This document shows positions 22,030 to 32,350 of a DNA stretch of 64,000 nucleotides, one piece after another; position 1 is the stretch's first letter; each line of letters starts with the position of its first letter. The notes beneath the pieces were generated by a model that was not told the origin of the DNA, made no database searches, and worked only from the letters and a program-made list of their open reading frames with translations. The stretch is from Tenrec ecaudatus (taxonomy: Eukaryota > Chordata > Mammalia > Afrosoricida > Tenrecidae), in contig NC_134540.1 in assembly GCF_050624435.1 (NCBI RefSeq), forward strand, positions 24,082,001-24,146,000, in the 5' to 3' direction. A program made the translations under genes and the position numbers.

Positions 22030-22125
22030 TTTTCAGTCTCTGAAACTCACGGGGAAGTCCTATCCTGTTCTATAGATCTTTACGAATTAGAATTGATTCA
22101 GTGGCAGTGAGTTTTGGTTTTGGGA
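22030..22125 (+). repeat. AfroSINE tail fragment
   Basis: 'tctgaaactcacggggaagt', 'tatcctgttctatagatctt', 'aattagaattgattcagtgg', 'cagtgagttttggttttg'. The head is absent. Confidence 0.75.
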
Positions 22126-22364
22126 AAGCACTAAAACACGTGTATTCCTAAGAGAACTTGTCTGTCTCCATGCATTGGTTGCAAAAATATGTAGAAACAT
22201 GTTTGTTTGGAATAAACTCAACAGGTGTGGAATGGAATACTAGTAGCAATACTTCTTTACGTACCCTAGTATGTAGGGGTACTGGGAGTTGGAATCACAG
22301 CTCTGATAGATTTTGTTCGTATAAAGCGCTCTCAGAACTTAATGCTAAAAGGCAAATAACCTAA

Positions 22365-22590
22365 ATAGAATATGAACAAAAGACATCAAATTACATTTCA
22401 TAGCAGAAAAGATATTGATGACATGTAAACAAATAAAATGATTCCAATCCCAACAGTCATTAGAGAATTGTGAATTAGAATTGCAATGTGACTCTAAATG
22501 AGATCACCAATAATCCCTGGCACGATAGTAAACCATTGTAACAACCCTAGAAAAAAAACAAACAAAAAAGCATACCAACCAGCCTAATGG
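22365..22590 (+). mobile_element. L1 ORF2 3' remnant
   Basis: aacaaaagacatcaaattac, 'cattagagaattgtgaatta' and 'aatgagatcaccaataatcc' follow the L1 ORF2 end order (compare 13600-13735). Confidence 0.6.
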
Positions 22591-22631
22591 CTTTACTCCT
22601 GATCATTTGTCCCAGAGAAATGAAAATGTAT

Positions 22632-22634
<3 letters not shown>

Positions 22635-22667
<33 letters not shown>

Positions 22668-22669
22668 CC
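22635..22669. repeat. (CA)n microsatellite
   Basis: About 17 CA units. Confidence 0.97.
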
Positions 22670-22699
22670 TTACATGGATGTTGACAGAACCTTTCTTCG

Positions 22700-23405
22700 T
22701 GGTTGTTAGATGCCTTGAGATCATCCCCACTCCAACCAATCCCATGGAAAGCAGAACAAAACACTGCCTTGCCGTGTGTCATATTCACAATGAGGAGGAT
22801 TGAGTTCATCATTTCAGCCACTGTGTGAATTCATCTCCTTGACTGCCTTCCTCTTTTTCTCAGACCCTCCACTTTCCTTGTCCAGGGACTGGTGTCTCCT
22901 GAGAACATGTCCAGAGTTTCTGAGAAGTATCACCATTCTTGCTGCATTTCTTTCAAGACAAGCTTTTTTTTCCCTTTTGTCAGTCATGATACTTTCAATA
23001 TTCTTCCCCAACGTTATAATTCAAACTTCTGCTCGGGTCGTGTGTGTTCCCTGACCAGCTTTCACCTGCATAGGGACAATTGAAAACACTGTGTTTTGGG
23101 TCACTACACCTTAGCCCTCAAAGTGGTGTGTGTGTCTCTTTAACACGTTAAAGAGTTCTTGGGCAGCAGATGAGCTCCGTGTAACATGCCCTCTGCCTCC
23201 TGGAGTTTTGCAGCTACTCACAAGACTGCTCTTAGAAGTGCAAAGTCTATCCCTTCTTCCCAATCTGTTCTCAGTCTGCAGGCTCTGCTGAGGCCCATCC
23301 TCCATGGGTGAACCTGCTGGTATTTGAAACCAGCACACAGCAGAAGGCAAGCCACCACAGCAGGACAAACTGACAGAGGAGGGGTGAGCTTTATGTATAG
23401 CAGTC
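22700..23405 (-). mobile_element. RTE (BovB-type) LINE with internal deletion
   Basis: The left part is the antisense 3' end: acaaaacactgccttgccgt, 'tttcagccactgtgtgaatt', 'cttgtccagggactggtgtc', gagaacatgtccagagttt, 'ggtcactacaccttagccct'. From about 23270 it jumps to the antisense 5' UTR: 'ggctctgctgaggcccatcc', 'tgggtgaacctgctggtatt', 'caagccaccacagcaggaca'. The reverse transcriptase and endonuclease region is absent. A 104-codon frame at 23111-23425 is incidental. Confidence 0.75.
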
Positions 23406-23599
23406 AAAGCACACAGATAACTCAATTGGCTAAATTATTAAAAGCAAACTAAAACAAACAAAAGAGTGGCACGTCCGTCTCTGGGACTTCTCCTCAACAA
23501 AAAAAGAGGAACACATTTTTGATGCAAGTCGTGACCTGGGTGCATCTCTAGGTAATTGTGAGGAAGAATAAGAGATAACTCTGAAAGATTGCATACTGT

Positions 23600-23964
23600 A
23601 TCATTTCATTTCATTTTTGAAATGGAAAAGCCATACAAATGTAGACTTGATTCATGGCTGCCAACAACGAATGGACCCTTCCATTGAGTCCATTCTGACA
23701 CAGAGCAGCCTCATAGCACAGAGCAGAACTGCCCTTTCGGGTTTCTAAGACTTTCAGTCTTTATGGAAGTAGACGGCCTCATCTTTCTCCCGAGGGGCAC
23801 AAAGTCAGAGGTAAATGGCTACAACTATGAAAGGGTGACAGGAAAGAGTCTTGCAATGCCAATATCTTGTGTGATATTGGCCTGTGGTTTTGTAGGATGT
23901 TATCGCTAAGGTAAACTTGATAAGTGGTACATGAGCAGCACCAGTTTACCCCAGTGGTATTGGG
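23600..23964 (+). mobile_element. L1-type 3' end carrying a SINE
   Basis: 'gaaatggaaaagccatacaa' leads in, and after the SINE the order gttttgtaggatgttatcgc then 'gtggtacatgagcagc' resembles older L1 3' ends. Moderate confidence only. Confidence 0.4.
23668..23810 (-). repeat. AfroSINE, 3' two-thirds
   Basis: 'ccattgagtccattctgaca', 'gagcagaactgccctttcgg', 'ggcctcatctttctcccgag'. Truncated before the head. Confidence 0.8.
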
Positions 23965-24128
23965 TACTTGGGAGGACTCTGGAACCCTGGTCGTGCAGGG
24001 TTTAAGAAATTGGTTGCGAGTTGAAAGATCAGAGTTTCAAGCCCACCAGCTCTTCCACAGTGAGAAAAATCTGGCAGTCGGCTTTCATAAAGATTACACC
24101 CTTGGAAATCCTGTAGAGCAGTTCTACT
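23965..24128 (+). repeat. AfroSINE-type SINE, tail truncated
   Basis: 'ctggaaccctggtcgtgcag', 'gagtttcaagcccaccagct', 'tctggcagtcggctttcata', 'gatcctg'-like end at 24112-24128 (ctgtagagcagttctac). It lacks the final gtcg tail. Confidence 0.75.
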
Positions 24129-24482
24129 AGACATATGCTAGACATCTTACCTAATAATAATTACCTCACTATGATTAAAAGGAAAAGCATGTACAAGTTC
24201 CACTATGGAAACAATCATAAAAATAAAGTAGAAGTCATGAAGGTAAGTAACATCAGTTAAAATGGAATTCAAAGCATAGATATCCTATGGGACATACAAG
24301 TCATGTTTAATTGATGATTAGTTTGTTATCATCTTAAATATATAAAATATAGCTAAGAAGGCATACTGAATATAAAATACATTTCCAAAATTATATTCTA
24401 AATTATATCAACTCTAAAATATCAACAAATGATCAATGTTCCGTGTTCAAGGAAGTTTGGGGAAATCCTTTAAGTATATACC
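24129..24482. other. AT-rich unassigned stretch
   Basis: No gene or repeat is recognised. Confidence 0.4.
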
Positions 24483-24880
24483 TGTGGTGGTGAATTTATT
24501 GTGTCGGCTTGGTTAGAAAGAGCCGTACAAAGTATTTCGACTGCAGTACATTATGTGAATAATATGAGATGACCTTAAGTGAAGCAGATTACTCAAGATA
24601 ATGTGGTTGGGACTCATTCAATCAGTTGAAGACATTAAGACAAAAACAGGTTTCACTACAGCGAAGGACTGCTTTAAGATTATAAATGGACTTAGAGGTA
24701 GGAATTTCAGCCCACCAACTGGCCTGCGGAGTTTAGACATAAAATCGCAAGATTTCTAGGTCCCTTGACCTATGAATTTTGGACTTGTCAGTGCTCCAAT
24801 CAAGTGACTCAATTCCTTAAAAATAATGTTTCCCTTTACCTATAAAGTTCATCTCTTTATACTATATTTTTATCTATCTT
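24483..24880 (+). mobile_element. Probable DNA-transposon-derived repeat
   Basis: The opening ctgtggtggtgaatttattg, then tcggcttggttagaaagagc, and the closing tctttatactatatttttat resemble ancient TIR-type repeats. The right terminus is unclear. Confidence 0.4.
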
Positions 24881-26261
24881 TTAATTAATATTAGTCATTA
24901 TCCCTTGGTTCAAAGTCTTCCATGAACTCCTGGAAGCTCCTCATTTGTCTAGTATTCAGAGTTTTTTTTCATAGAACCTAAGCAATGCTTTAAACAATCC
25001 TACATTAAAATTCCTCTTGAAATAATCCAGTATATTTTGAGAGTCAGCTGAGACCAAATGAGACACTGGAACCTAATCACAAACAATATGTCAAGTCCAG
25101 TCATTTATCCTATTACACCAAAGGGTAATGCTAACCAACAATGAATATCCATCAACACACAAAGTTTCGATCCTAACATCTAATCATGCCACCAGAGTGT
25201 GTGGGCCCCACTCAACCCCAAACTCTAACAGTAAAAACCCAACACACAACCTCCTAAATGGAAGAGAAAAATAGGATAGCATTCCTAATCCATTTGAAAA
25301 ATCCTTTGAGTCTTCTCCTAACTAGCCTATTTATCTCCAAACCCTACCAATTTTGCAACTCACTTGGCAACTTCCTACACCTGGGCTTTGGTTCCCCGCC
25401 TTTTCATGAACTGTCTGCTCAGGAAGTTAGGACACTTGCCTTGAGGTGTCATCCCTGATCCTAGGATGTAGGTTCTCCCAGTTTCCCTTCCCCAGGTGAT
25501 ACGCATGCTACGTTTGTACTGTGCAAGCTTTCAAATGGTGAGTCAATGTCATTCTCAGAGGGAGCCCTTTCTGACATAATTAACGATAGTAAAACAAATG
25601 TGTAAATGTGTGAATTCATAAAACAATGTAATGAATGCCCTCTGAGACCCAAAACTTCGGTTTCCACATGTAACAAATGCTGTGTCGAGAAGTTAGATCG
25701 ACGTGTAAGAAAGTACGAATTGAGGAAAAATGACAATCTCCACCACCACCAACACCACCATCCCCCCCCAGACAGAAGAGATGTTAAAAGTATTTTCAAA
25801 AAGTATCATCTTAACGTTGTCAGTTAGTGTTAGAATTCAGATTCTGAAACTCTAAGACCAGTTTCCTATGGATCAGTTAACCACTCATACTACAGGGAAC
25901 ATTCTCGTTTGTCTGCCTGAGATTTATTTTTATGTGCCGGGGGCAAGTGATTAATACCTGTTCTCCGAGTCACATGAACTACTTCAGAAAAGAGTTAACC
26001 AACATAGCAGAAACACCTCAGAGAAAGAGGTTCCAGTGAGTTTTTAAAAGTTTTCCTTGATGATTAAAATGATCCCCCCCCTTTGAAGTCTAATCTAAAT
26101 GGCATCCACAGAGAGTTCCTTCTGTAATTGTCTCAGAAAAAGAGAGGCCTGCTGATTATTGGAAGGTGAGTGGGCCTAACTGGGATAACCTGTTCTAGGA
26201 TATTTGAAACTGAAGGAAAAGCTTTCAGTCACAGGCAGAACATGTCACTTTATCTCAATCT
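24881..26261. other. Unassigned region with a CCA-rich tract
   Basis: A caccaccacc/aacaccacca tract and C8 run lie at 25741-25770. Frames on both strands around it (60-112 codons) are incidental and include a Trp run. An L2-like pyrimidine-rich segment may lie at 25300-25500. Confidence 0.3.
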
Positions 26262-26440
26262 CACTGTCACTGAGTTGATGCCGACTCATAGTGACCTTAC
26301 AGGGCAGGGTGGAAGTGAGCAAATGGGTTTCTGATATTGTCACCCTTTACAGGAGTTGAAAGCCTTGCCTTTCTCCTACAGAGCGGTTGGTGGTTTTGAA
26401 TTGCTGACCTTGTGGTAAGCAGACCAGCAGGGCTCCAAAG
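26262..26440 (-). repeat. AfroSINE-type SINE
   Basis: 'actgtcactgagttgatgcc', 'gaccttacagggcagggtgg', 'aggagttgaaagccttgcct', 'tggttttgaattgctgacct', 'gcagaccagcagggctcc'. Confidence 0.9.
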
Positions 26441-26664
26441 GTCCTATCTAAATCCCCACTACCCTCATCAGTGGGCAGTGATGCCAGTATGCTGACTTCG
26501 GAAGGACTTTGATTTGTAGGACATACACTCCTCTGTGTTTTCTACTCCAGAAAGTTTCTATAATCAGAAACTATTATGGGACATAAAGCTTGCTCTGTTT
26601 CCTAAGTTTGGAGGCAAATCATTCAGTCCACAGGGAAGAATGGCTCATTTCCCCTCCCACTCAC

Positions 26665-26862
26665 CACAGAGAACTTTCCAGGAGTCTTTGTGCCCAGAGG
26701 TTGGCCCACGTGGTACCAAATCCATCTTGAACTTGACCAAGTAGGTGGTTTCTCCTGAGTGCTTCAGCTCAGCTCTTCCTTCTACAAACACGTATTTTAA
26801 CATTGCCCACGATTTTGCAATTGAGGTAGGAGTTAGGGCATTATGTTTATGGTACTTGCTCT
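26665..26862 (-). other. Candidate 198-base exon (unsupported gene)
   Basis: On the minus strand a strong acceptor (pyrimidine run ending ttttgtttttcacag) precedes the segment, and a consensus donor (gtgagt) follows it. One frame is fully open; the other two stop early. Length is 66 codons with phase 1 at both ends. The peptide includes SIAKSWAMLKYVFVEGRAEL and HSGETTYLVKFKMDLV. I do not recognise the protein. It could be a real exon, a fossil exon, or chance inside an older LTR-like repeat that continues to the right. A phase-compatible 33-base candidate lies upstream on the same strand at 30938-30970. What I see is splice-site grammar and an open frame only. Confidence 0.3.
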
Positions 26863-26959
26863 CTGTGAAAAACAAAACCAGGAAGAGTACATGCCAACTC
26901 TCAATGCTCATGTTAAGAAGCCTGGGAGGCTCCGGCTACCGTGAAGGGAGACCTTCTAG

Positions 26960-27550
26960 TTCATAGGTTGGAGATGCGTCCCACTCACATTGTCCTAAGT
27001 AAAAGTTATTCCCCACAATGCCCCCCATAATAGCAACAATTCTAAGGGGCTGCGTGCTTGGAAGTACACTGCTTGGGGCTACTTGCCTGAAGGCTGTCTG
27101 CCATGGACAGCACTCAGCACCTATTGTCTGCTCCATCCTAGGTAGGACCCGCTCTCTTCTGATAAGGAGCATAGATTGTTCCCCTGGAGAAGAGCTCAGA
27201 GACACCCAGGGGCAAACCAGCTCACAGGTGACTAAGGTTAGGCTGCCATGTTAACGCGAGAGGCTGCTTATCTTGTTACGGATGTACCTTCCTGTCACGT
27301 GTATGCCTGCTACCTCCCTTTCCTATTGCACGTACACTCCTAGCTCCTCCTCCGCCTCATGTTACGTCCCCCTCCTGTTATGTGTACGCCTCTAATATAA
27401 CCCCTTCCTGTTACGTATGTGCTTGCCATGGTTTGCATGCCTGAGATCATATAGGGCTGTGAGAGAGTGCATTACTCCCTCATTCTGGTCCCAGTCCACA
27501 TGGGTCCCCCTAAGGATCTATCTGGATGTAGGGCTGGTCTGGACCTCACA
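26960..27550 (+). repeat. Candidate retroviral-type LTR with ACGT-box repeats
   Basis: Between 27255 and 27420 a degenerate unit of the form cctgttacgtgtacgcc recurs at least five times. It is followed by an AT-rich box (taatataacccc), then gagagagtgcattactccct and an end at ctggacctcaca. The layout (enhancer repeats, TATA-like, R/U5-like end in CA) is LTR-like. No primer binding site, gag or partner LTR is seen, so it would be a solo LTR. Confidence 0.45.
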
Positions 27551-27904
27551 GTGGTCCTCAAAATGATGTAGAATGCAGATATACTAGAGTTGACATAATT
27601 TTGGAAATAGTATAATAAAATAATAGCATTTTCATTGCAGGACCTGGAAAATTAATAACAAGGCATAATATAAATATGTAGTGTATTTAGAAATTTATAC
27701 ATCAAACATTATACTGTTTAATAACAAGCAATTGCATATCCTTAGAAGAAATCATTCAATTCTCTATGAAATTATTGGGCCCAGCAGTTTTTGTTCCTTA
27801 TAGAAATTGTGAATAGAGCGGGGATGAACCGTTTGAAGCACTCAGCGGACCAACACGAGTACTCAAATGGACTTTGTACATCATGAGCTTCTCAGAGTAC
27901 CCCT

Positions 27905-28095
27905 CCCTGGAGGGCTGGTGCTGGAGGAGGTCAGTCGGGCTGCTAACTGCAAAGTCAGAGATTCAAACCATTAGCCACTCTGAGGGAGGAAAATGAGGCT
28001 TCTGCTCCAGTCAATATTTCGAAACAGTTCTGCTCTGTCCTATCGGGTTGGCCTCAGTTGGAATCCACTAGAATGCATGGAGTTTAACTTTTTTT
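27905..28095 (+). repeat. AfroSINE-type SINE
   Basis: 'gtcgggctgctaactgcaaa', 'gtcagagattcaaaccatta', 'aaaatgaggcttctgctcca', 'cagttctgctctgtcctatc', ending T-rich. Confidence 0.8.
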
Positions 28096-28924
28096 ATTTG
28101 GTTGTCATGTTAGATTTTCTGGGTTCTCATTCAAAATCAAATTATTTTCTTTTCACAACATGATATTTTAACTTGAAAATGCTATAAAAATTATTTCAAT
28201 CTCATATGGTAGGCCTTACTTTAAAGTTTTGATCCTGTTTTAAAATACTACTTACTCTTTTTAACTTGAAATTTGGAAATCTGATGTTTTTCATTTGGAA
28301 AATTAAATTAAATTAAAATTAAATTTCAAAATCAGGTCTTTTTGTTTTGTTTTTTTTTTTTTCCAGAGGAAATAGTGCTTTGTTTTTTTTTCCTCTGTAC
28401 AGTTCTGTGCTTTTTTGCTATCTTTATTGACTTATTGTATTACTTACTATAAAACATCTTAATTGCTATCAGATGAACATTCAAGTTAACTTTTAGAAGC
28501 TACAATCCAGGGATATGGAGCTGGATACATATAAACAGTTGCTTAAGTGCACACAAAATAATAATTATACATAAAATGTCTTGTTTGTTTTGGTTTTGGG
28601 GATTTGACATATATTCAGAATACTACAAGGAGAAAATGATACATGTTCTCCTAAAGAATTAAATGCACTTAAGCCCCTCATACATTCTCCACAGACATTA
28701 CATTTATTTAATAAACTTTATACTTCTAACTACTGAAGGCTATTTGAAATTGAAGCTCTTGGGCTTTATTTAATATTTAGATATTAGACAAAACATGGAT
28801 GGAAAGATATGTAACAAACAAACAAACAAACAAAAACACATTGCTGTTTGGCCCACTCCAATCTATGCTGTCTTATGTATTTCAGAGTAGGCCACTGCCA
28901 CACAGAGCTTATCAGCTATGATCT
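28096..28924. other. AT-rich unassigned region
   Basis: Low-complexity words (aaattaaattaaaatt at about 28305; aaacaaac run at 28815). No gene or repeat is recognised. Confidence 0.4.
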
Positions 28925-29125
28925 TCTCACTGCTATCGAGTGGATTCCAACTCAGAGTCCTCCCGTAGGACGGGGTAAAAGTGTCCCTGGGGTGTCTGAG
29001 ACTGTATGGGAGATTAAATGGCAGTCTAAAGCATCACCTTTGACCCCTAAGTAACAAGTGGTTTTGAACTGTTCATCTTGTGGTTAACAGCTATAACCCA
29101 ATAATCCAGGGGTCTCCTGGCTATT
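28925..29125 (-). repeat. AfroSINE-type SINE
   Basis: 'cactgctatcgagtggattc', 'gtcctcccgtaggacggggt', 'gtggttttgaactgttcatc', 'ggttaacagctataacccaa'. Diverged but colinear. Confidence 0.8.
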
Positions 29126-29179
29126 TTCTAGATCAAAACCGCTAAGGTTTTTATTCACAGTTGAGTGCAAATAGTTTGT

Positions 29180-29181
<2 letters not shown>

Positions 29182-29215
<34 letters not shown>

Positions 29216-29235
29216 CGCGTGCACGCACGCACACA
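29182..29235. repeat. (CA)n plus CG-containing alternating tract
   Basis: About 16 CA units run directly into tgcgcgtgcacgcacgcaca. The whole 54 bases alternate pyrimidine and purine without a break. Confidence 0.95.
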
Positions 29236-29649
29236 AAGTTTCCAGTTATCTATCACTGCTAACAAACTACGCCCTAGTTTAAGTGGCATGCAATACTCAT
29301 GTTATTGTGCAATTGGTTTGTGGGAAAGAAAGGTGACAGGCCCAAGGATGTGACCCATTCCTGCTTCCTGATCATTGGGGCCTCAGAGGGAGAGAAATCG
29401 CTGTCTGAATTAGCTATTCTGGTTCAACTGGAGCAATATGAGTTGGAGATCAAGTTGTATCCTTGGTCTTCTCCACATTGAGCCTGTGGAGGCTAGAATG
29501 GGAGATGCCTCTTCACACAAATGTCTGAGCCCTGACCTGGTGTGGCTGGAAGCATGGATGTGGCTGGGATTCTTGTGTTTCCTCATAGGCTCCCTATATG
29601 GGTGACTTCAGCTGCCTTTTGACATTGTGGTCTCCTGGGAAAAGAATCC
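29236..29649. other. Probable ancient interspersed repeat, unclassified
   Basis: 'tatctatcactgctaacaaa' then 'ttaagtggcatgcaatactc' resembles a common old mammalian repeat that begins with a ctatcactgtgtaacaaac-type motif. Class not assigned. Confidence 0.35.
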
Positions 29650-30160
29650 CAAAATCAAATATAATTTATCGAGACACATTTAACTACCTAAACAGGGCAA
29701 AGACAAATGAGGGCATCTGTCAGCAAGAAGCCACAATGGTGTCCAAGGGCTCACAGCCAGGAGGCTACTTAAAGAGATCATAAAACCCAGAGAAAACTGT
29801 CACAAAATCAGGGCAGGCAGAAGATCCACTCATCACAGTTTCTGGTGAGACCACAGAATCAAGACAGGGACCATGCTTGAGATAAGCACACTACTGTAGA
29901 TTAGGACAATTTACAAAATTGGTTCAGGCGCTTCCAACCCAAACAGTAGGGGATGAATCATGACTATGAGTACCCCGATTTCCATCTAAGGCACACCCAG
30001 TTATGTGTCCCCCTCCCTGGGATGGCTAGGGATGCAGTAGGAATTCTGAGTCAATGGCGGCTGAATCTATGCGGTGACTCAGAAGTGGATGCTGAGTTCC
30101 CACGGCAAACAGGAGCCTTTTGACAAGCCAGCAGTCACAGCTTATGCTCTCCTTCAGTAG
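29650..30160 (-). repeat. LTR-like repeat, copy 2
   Basis: Colinear with 9135-9610: 'actgtcacaaaatcagggca', 'ctcatcacagtttctggtga', 'tgaatcatgactatgagtac', 'cccgatttccatctaaggca', 'ggagccttttgacaagccag'. Orientation is taken from copy 1. Confidence 0.5.
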
Positions 30161-30499
30161 CAGGGCTACTTACTTACAGGGCAGCTTTTGGCTTTCCCTA
30201 GAGCAAGCATTCCAAGAAACATGGGCAAAAACTGGAAGACTTTCAATGACCTGTCACCTAAGTGCCAGGATGTCATATTGACCACAGTTTAATATTGGCC
30301 CAAAATTCATTATAGTAGGCCGTGAGAATTATACTCCACCTCTCAATAGGGAGAATAGCAAATAACCTCTAGCTATCTTTAGTCCACCACTACTATGCAA
30401 GTATATAGATCTACTCTTGTATGTTGTAGACTATAAATCAGTATGGAATCAGGTATAAAGTACATCTAGATGTGCAAAATACTTCAGAGGTGTCAAGAG

Positions 30500-30620
30500 G
30501 CAACACGTGTTGACTGGGGAATTGATTGACCTGGATCCTAACTCAGAGTTTGTTCCAATTAGCTCCCTGACCTTAGGTAAATCCCTTAATCTTAAAGGTC
30601 CCTTCCTAGTCTGAAAATCT
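30500..30620 (+). repeat. MIR fragment
   Basis: 'gacctggatcctaactcaga', then 'gctccctgaccttaggtaaa', 'tcccttaatcttaaaggtcc' is the MIR core with changes. Confidence 0.6.
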
Positions 30621-30937
30621 GTTATTCCAGTTACTGGTGTTGCCTTGATTTGATTGTGTAGCATGCACTGAGAACACACATAAAAGTGCCAGTAACCACC
30701 CTCATTAATTCACCATTAAACCTTTGAGCATAGTAACTTAAGTACTTTGAAGCCTAAGAAAGAGAAAATACGACGTCAAAGATAGATGTAGCTATTGTAA
30801 ATAGTACCAGAAAATACACATTTCTACTTAATGACCTTAATCCGCTCCAGACTGAGTTCATCAGGACATTCCTCTTCCTGGCACGTTGGGCTTGGCTTTG
30901 ACTGTTTCTGATTCCCAGGTAGAGAAAGCTTGCTCAC

Positions 30938-30970
30938 CTTTGCCGAAGTAGGAGTCCTCTCCTTGATTGT
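30938..30970 (-). other. Candidate 33-base microexon
   Basis: Minus strand: a strong pyrimidine tract and acceptor (ccctttgcttttactccag) precede 33 bases, then an aaag|gtgagc donor. The length is a multiple of three. In phase 1 it would read NQGEDSYFGK after a split first codon. Read in phase 1 it ends in the phase that the 198-base candidate at 26665-26862 needs. A TGC lies in the tract close to the acceptor, as is common upstream of SRRM4-dependent neuronal microexons (family knowledge). The gene is not identified. Confidence 0.3.
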
Positions 30971-30974
30971 CTGG

Positions 30975-31330
30975 AGTAAAAGCAAAGGGCTCGTGCATCT
31001 TTTCTGCATTATAACAAATGTCCTGTTGCATTCTAATTGAATGGTGATTGTTGTGTTCAATCAATGGGAAAGGTTAAAGGAGCTCCTCTGCCCGCATTTT
31101 TAATGGAGAAGTCGATTAAGATTCAGTTTAATCATTCTGGCTGCCTCGGAATTAAAGCAACAAAGACCATCAATGGCACTATAATTACTAGTCTTTCTGT
31201 AAGTTTACACTGCTATTTATGCAGCTATAAATTTTATTACAATGCACAATGCATCTTAGGTTAACTTGCTTTATTTGCAATGTAAAATATTTGCTTTAAT
31301 TGTATGGAGAAAAGAAATGGTTCTGATAAA
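30975..31330. promoter_or_regulatory. Candidate conserved non-coding element
   Basis: This block has no similarity to the window's repeats. It is dense in compact regulatory words: ataattac and taattg (homeodomain-like), aacaaagac (SOX/TCF-like), ctataaattttattac (CDX/HOX or MEF2-like) and ttcaatcaatgggaaagg. Such composition is typical of deeply conserved enhancers, but conservation cannot be seen from one sequence. Confidence 0.35.
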
Positions 31331-32221
31331 GTATGTAAAATTTAGTCCCTTAAAAAAAAAAAGCTTAAGAGTCTAAGTGAATCAGTATGGTACTGTTAAA
31401 TAGTTTAAAGTCATGGCCTTAACCTTGGGACACTTGAGACATATTTCAGCTTATTGAACATGGAGACTAACATCTCTCCCAGGTGACTGTGCAGGGTCAA
31501 ATGTATTATTCTAATCCCTGTTCCAAACAGAGGAAAGGTCATTATACAGTACCTACTGCATGTTGTAAAGAATGAAAAATTCACACTGGGGGCGTGGGTG
31601 CAAATCTATTTTAGACTTGGCCTTTAAAATGTTTTTTAAATTGAATGATTAAGTGGTGATGAACCAGAAAAAATATCTTGAAATTGATCCCATTTATTAA
31701 TTAGTTTGCACATGTAAAGGTCTTTCTATAAATAGTCAGAAGACTAGAGAAAATTGTTCTTCGTGAATGGAGGAATGACTTTCAAATTAACCTTTTTTCA
31801 CTATAGAAATAATGCTTATAAATGCACTTATTACATCCAATACTTTGTCTCCTCCTTTATACACACAGAGTCTTGCGAGGAGGTTTCTGCCTGAAGAGTT
31901 AATTCAAGGTCCACAAATAACCCGTGCACTCTAGGCAGCAAATCCAAAGAGTGCGCACCTGAAGTAATGCACAGAACTTTCCCCATTGTCTGGACAGTAA
32001 CAGCTTGACCAGGAGCTTTGCAGTGGTTTTTTGAAAACAAAGCCTGAGTGAATTGGAGATGGAATGACAGAGCCGAGAGAGCTAAAGGAAGAAGTTAGTG
32101 AGAATAGCTTACGTATTACTTATGCATTCGCTTAGGCGTTCCTTATGTAGCTATTGGAGAAAGGAGTCTATTCTAAACAGAAGCAGGAAAGAAAGGCAGC
32201 AGCATATCATTTTATACTTGG
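31331..32221. other. Unassigned single-copy-like sequence
   Basis: A good plus-strand acceptor-like tract (ctcctcctttatacacacag) ends at about 31869, but no matching donor and no open frame beyond it were found. No repeat is recognised. Confidence 0.35.
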
Positions 32222-32350
32222 GAGAAAAATGAGACCGTCTACTCCCATAGAGAGTCACAGTCTCTGAAACTCACAGGGGGAGGGCTACCCTGTCCTATAG
32301 GGTCACTGTGAGTTAGAATCGACATAATGGCAATGCAGTTTTGAGTTTGA
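32222..32350 (+). repeat. AfroSINE, 3' part
   Basis: 'aatgagaccgtctactccca', 'agtctctgaaactcacaggg', 'accctgtcctatagggtcac', 'gagttagaatcgacataatg', ending 'ggcaatgcagttttgagttt'. Confidence 0.9.

Noticed and set aside
25741..25770. CCA-rich tract giving a Trp-rich minus frame and His-rich plus frame
   Set aside because: Simple repeat plus a C8 run; the frames have no other support.
27551..27600. Primer binding site after the candidate LTR
   Set aside because: The sequence after ctcaca (gtggtcctcaaaatgatg) does not match a tRNA 3' end I can name, so no provirus is claimed.
31850..31990. Possible plus-strand exon after ctcctcctttatacacacag
   Set aside because: No good donor follows within a stop-free frame.
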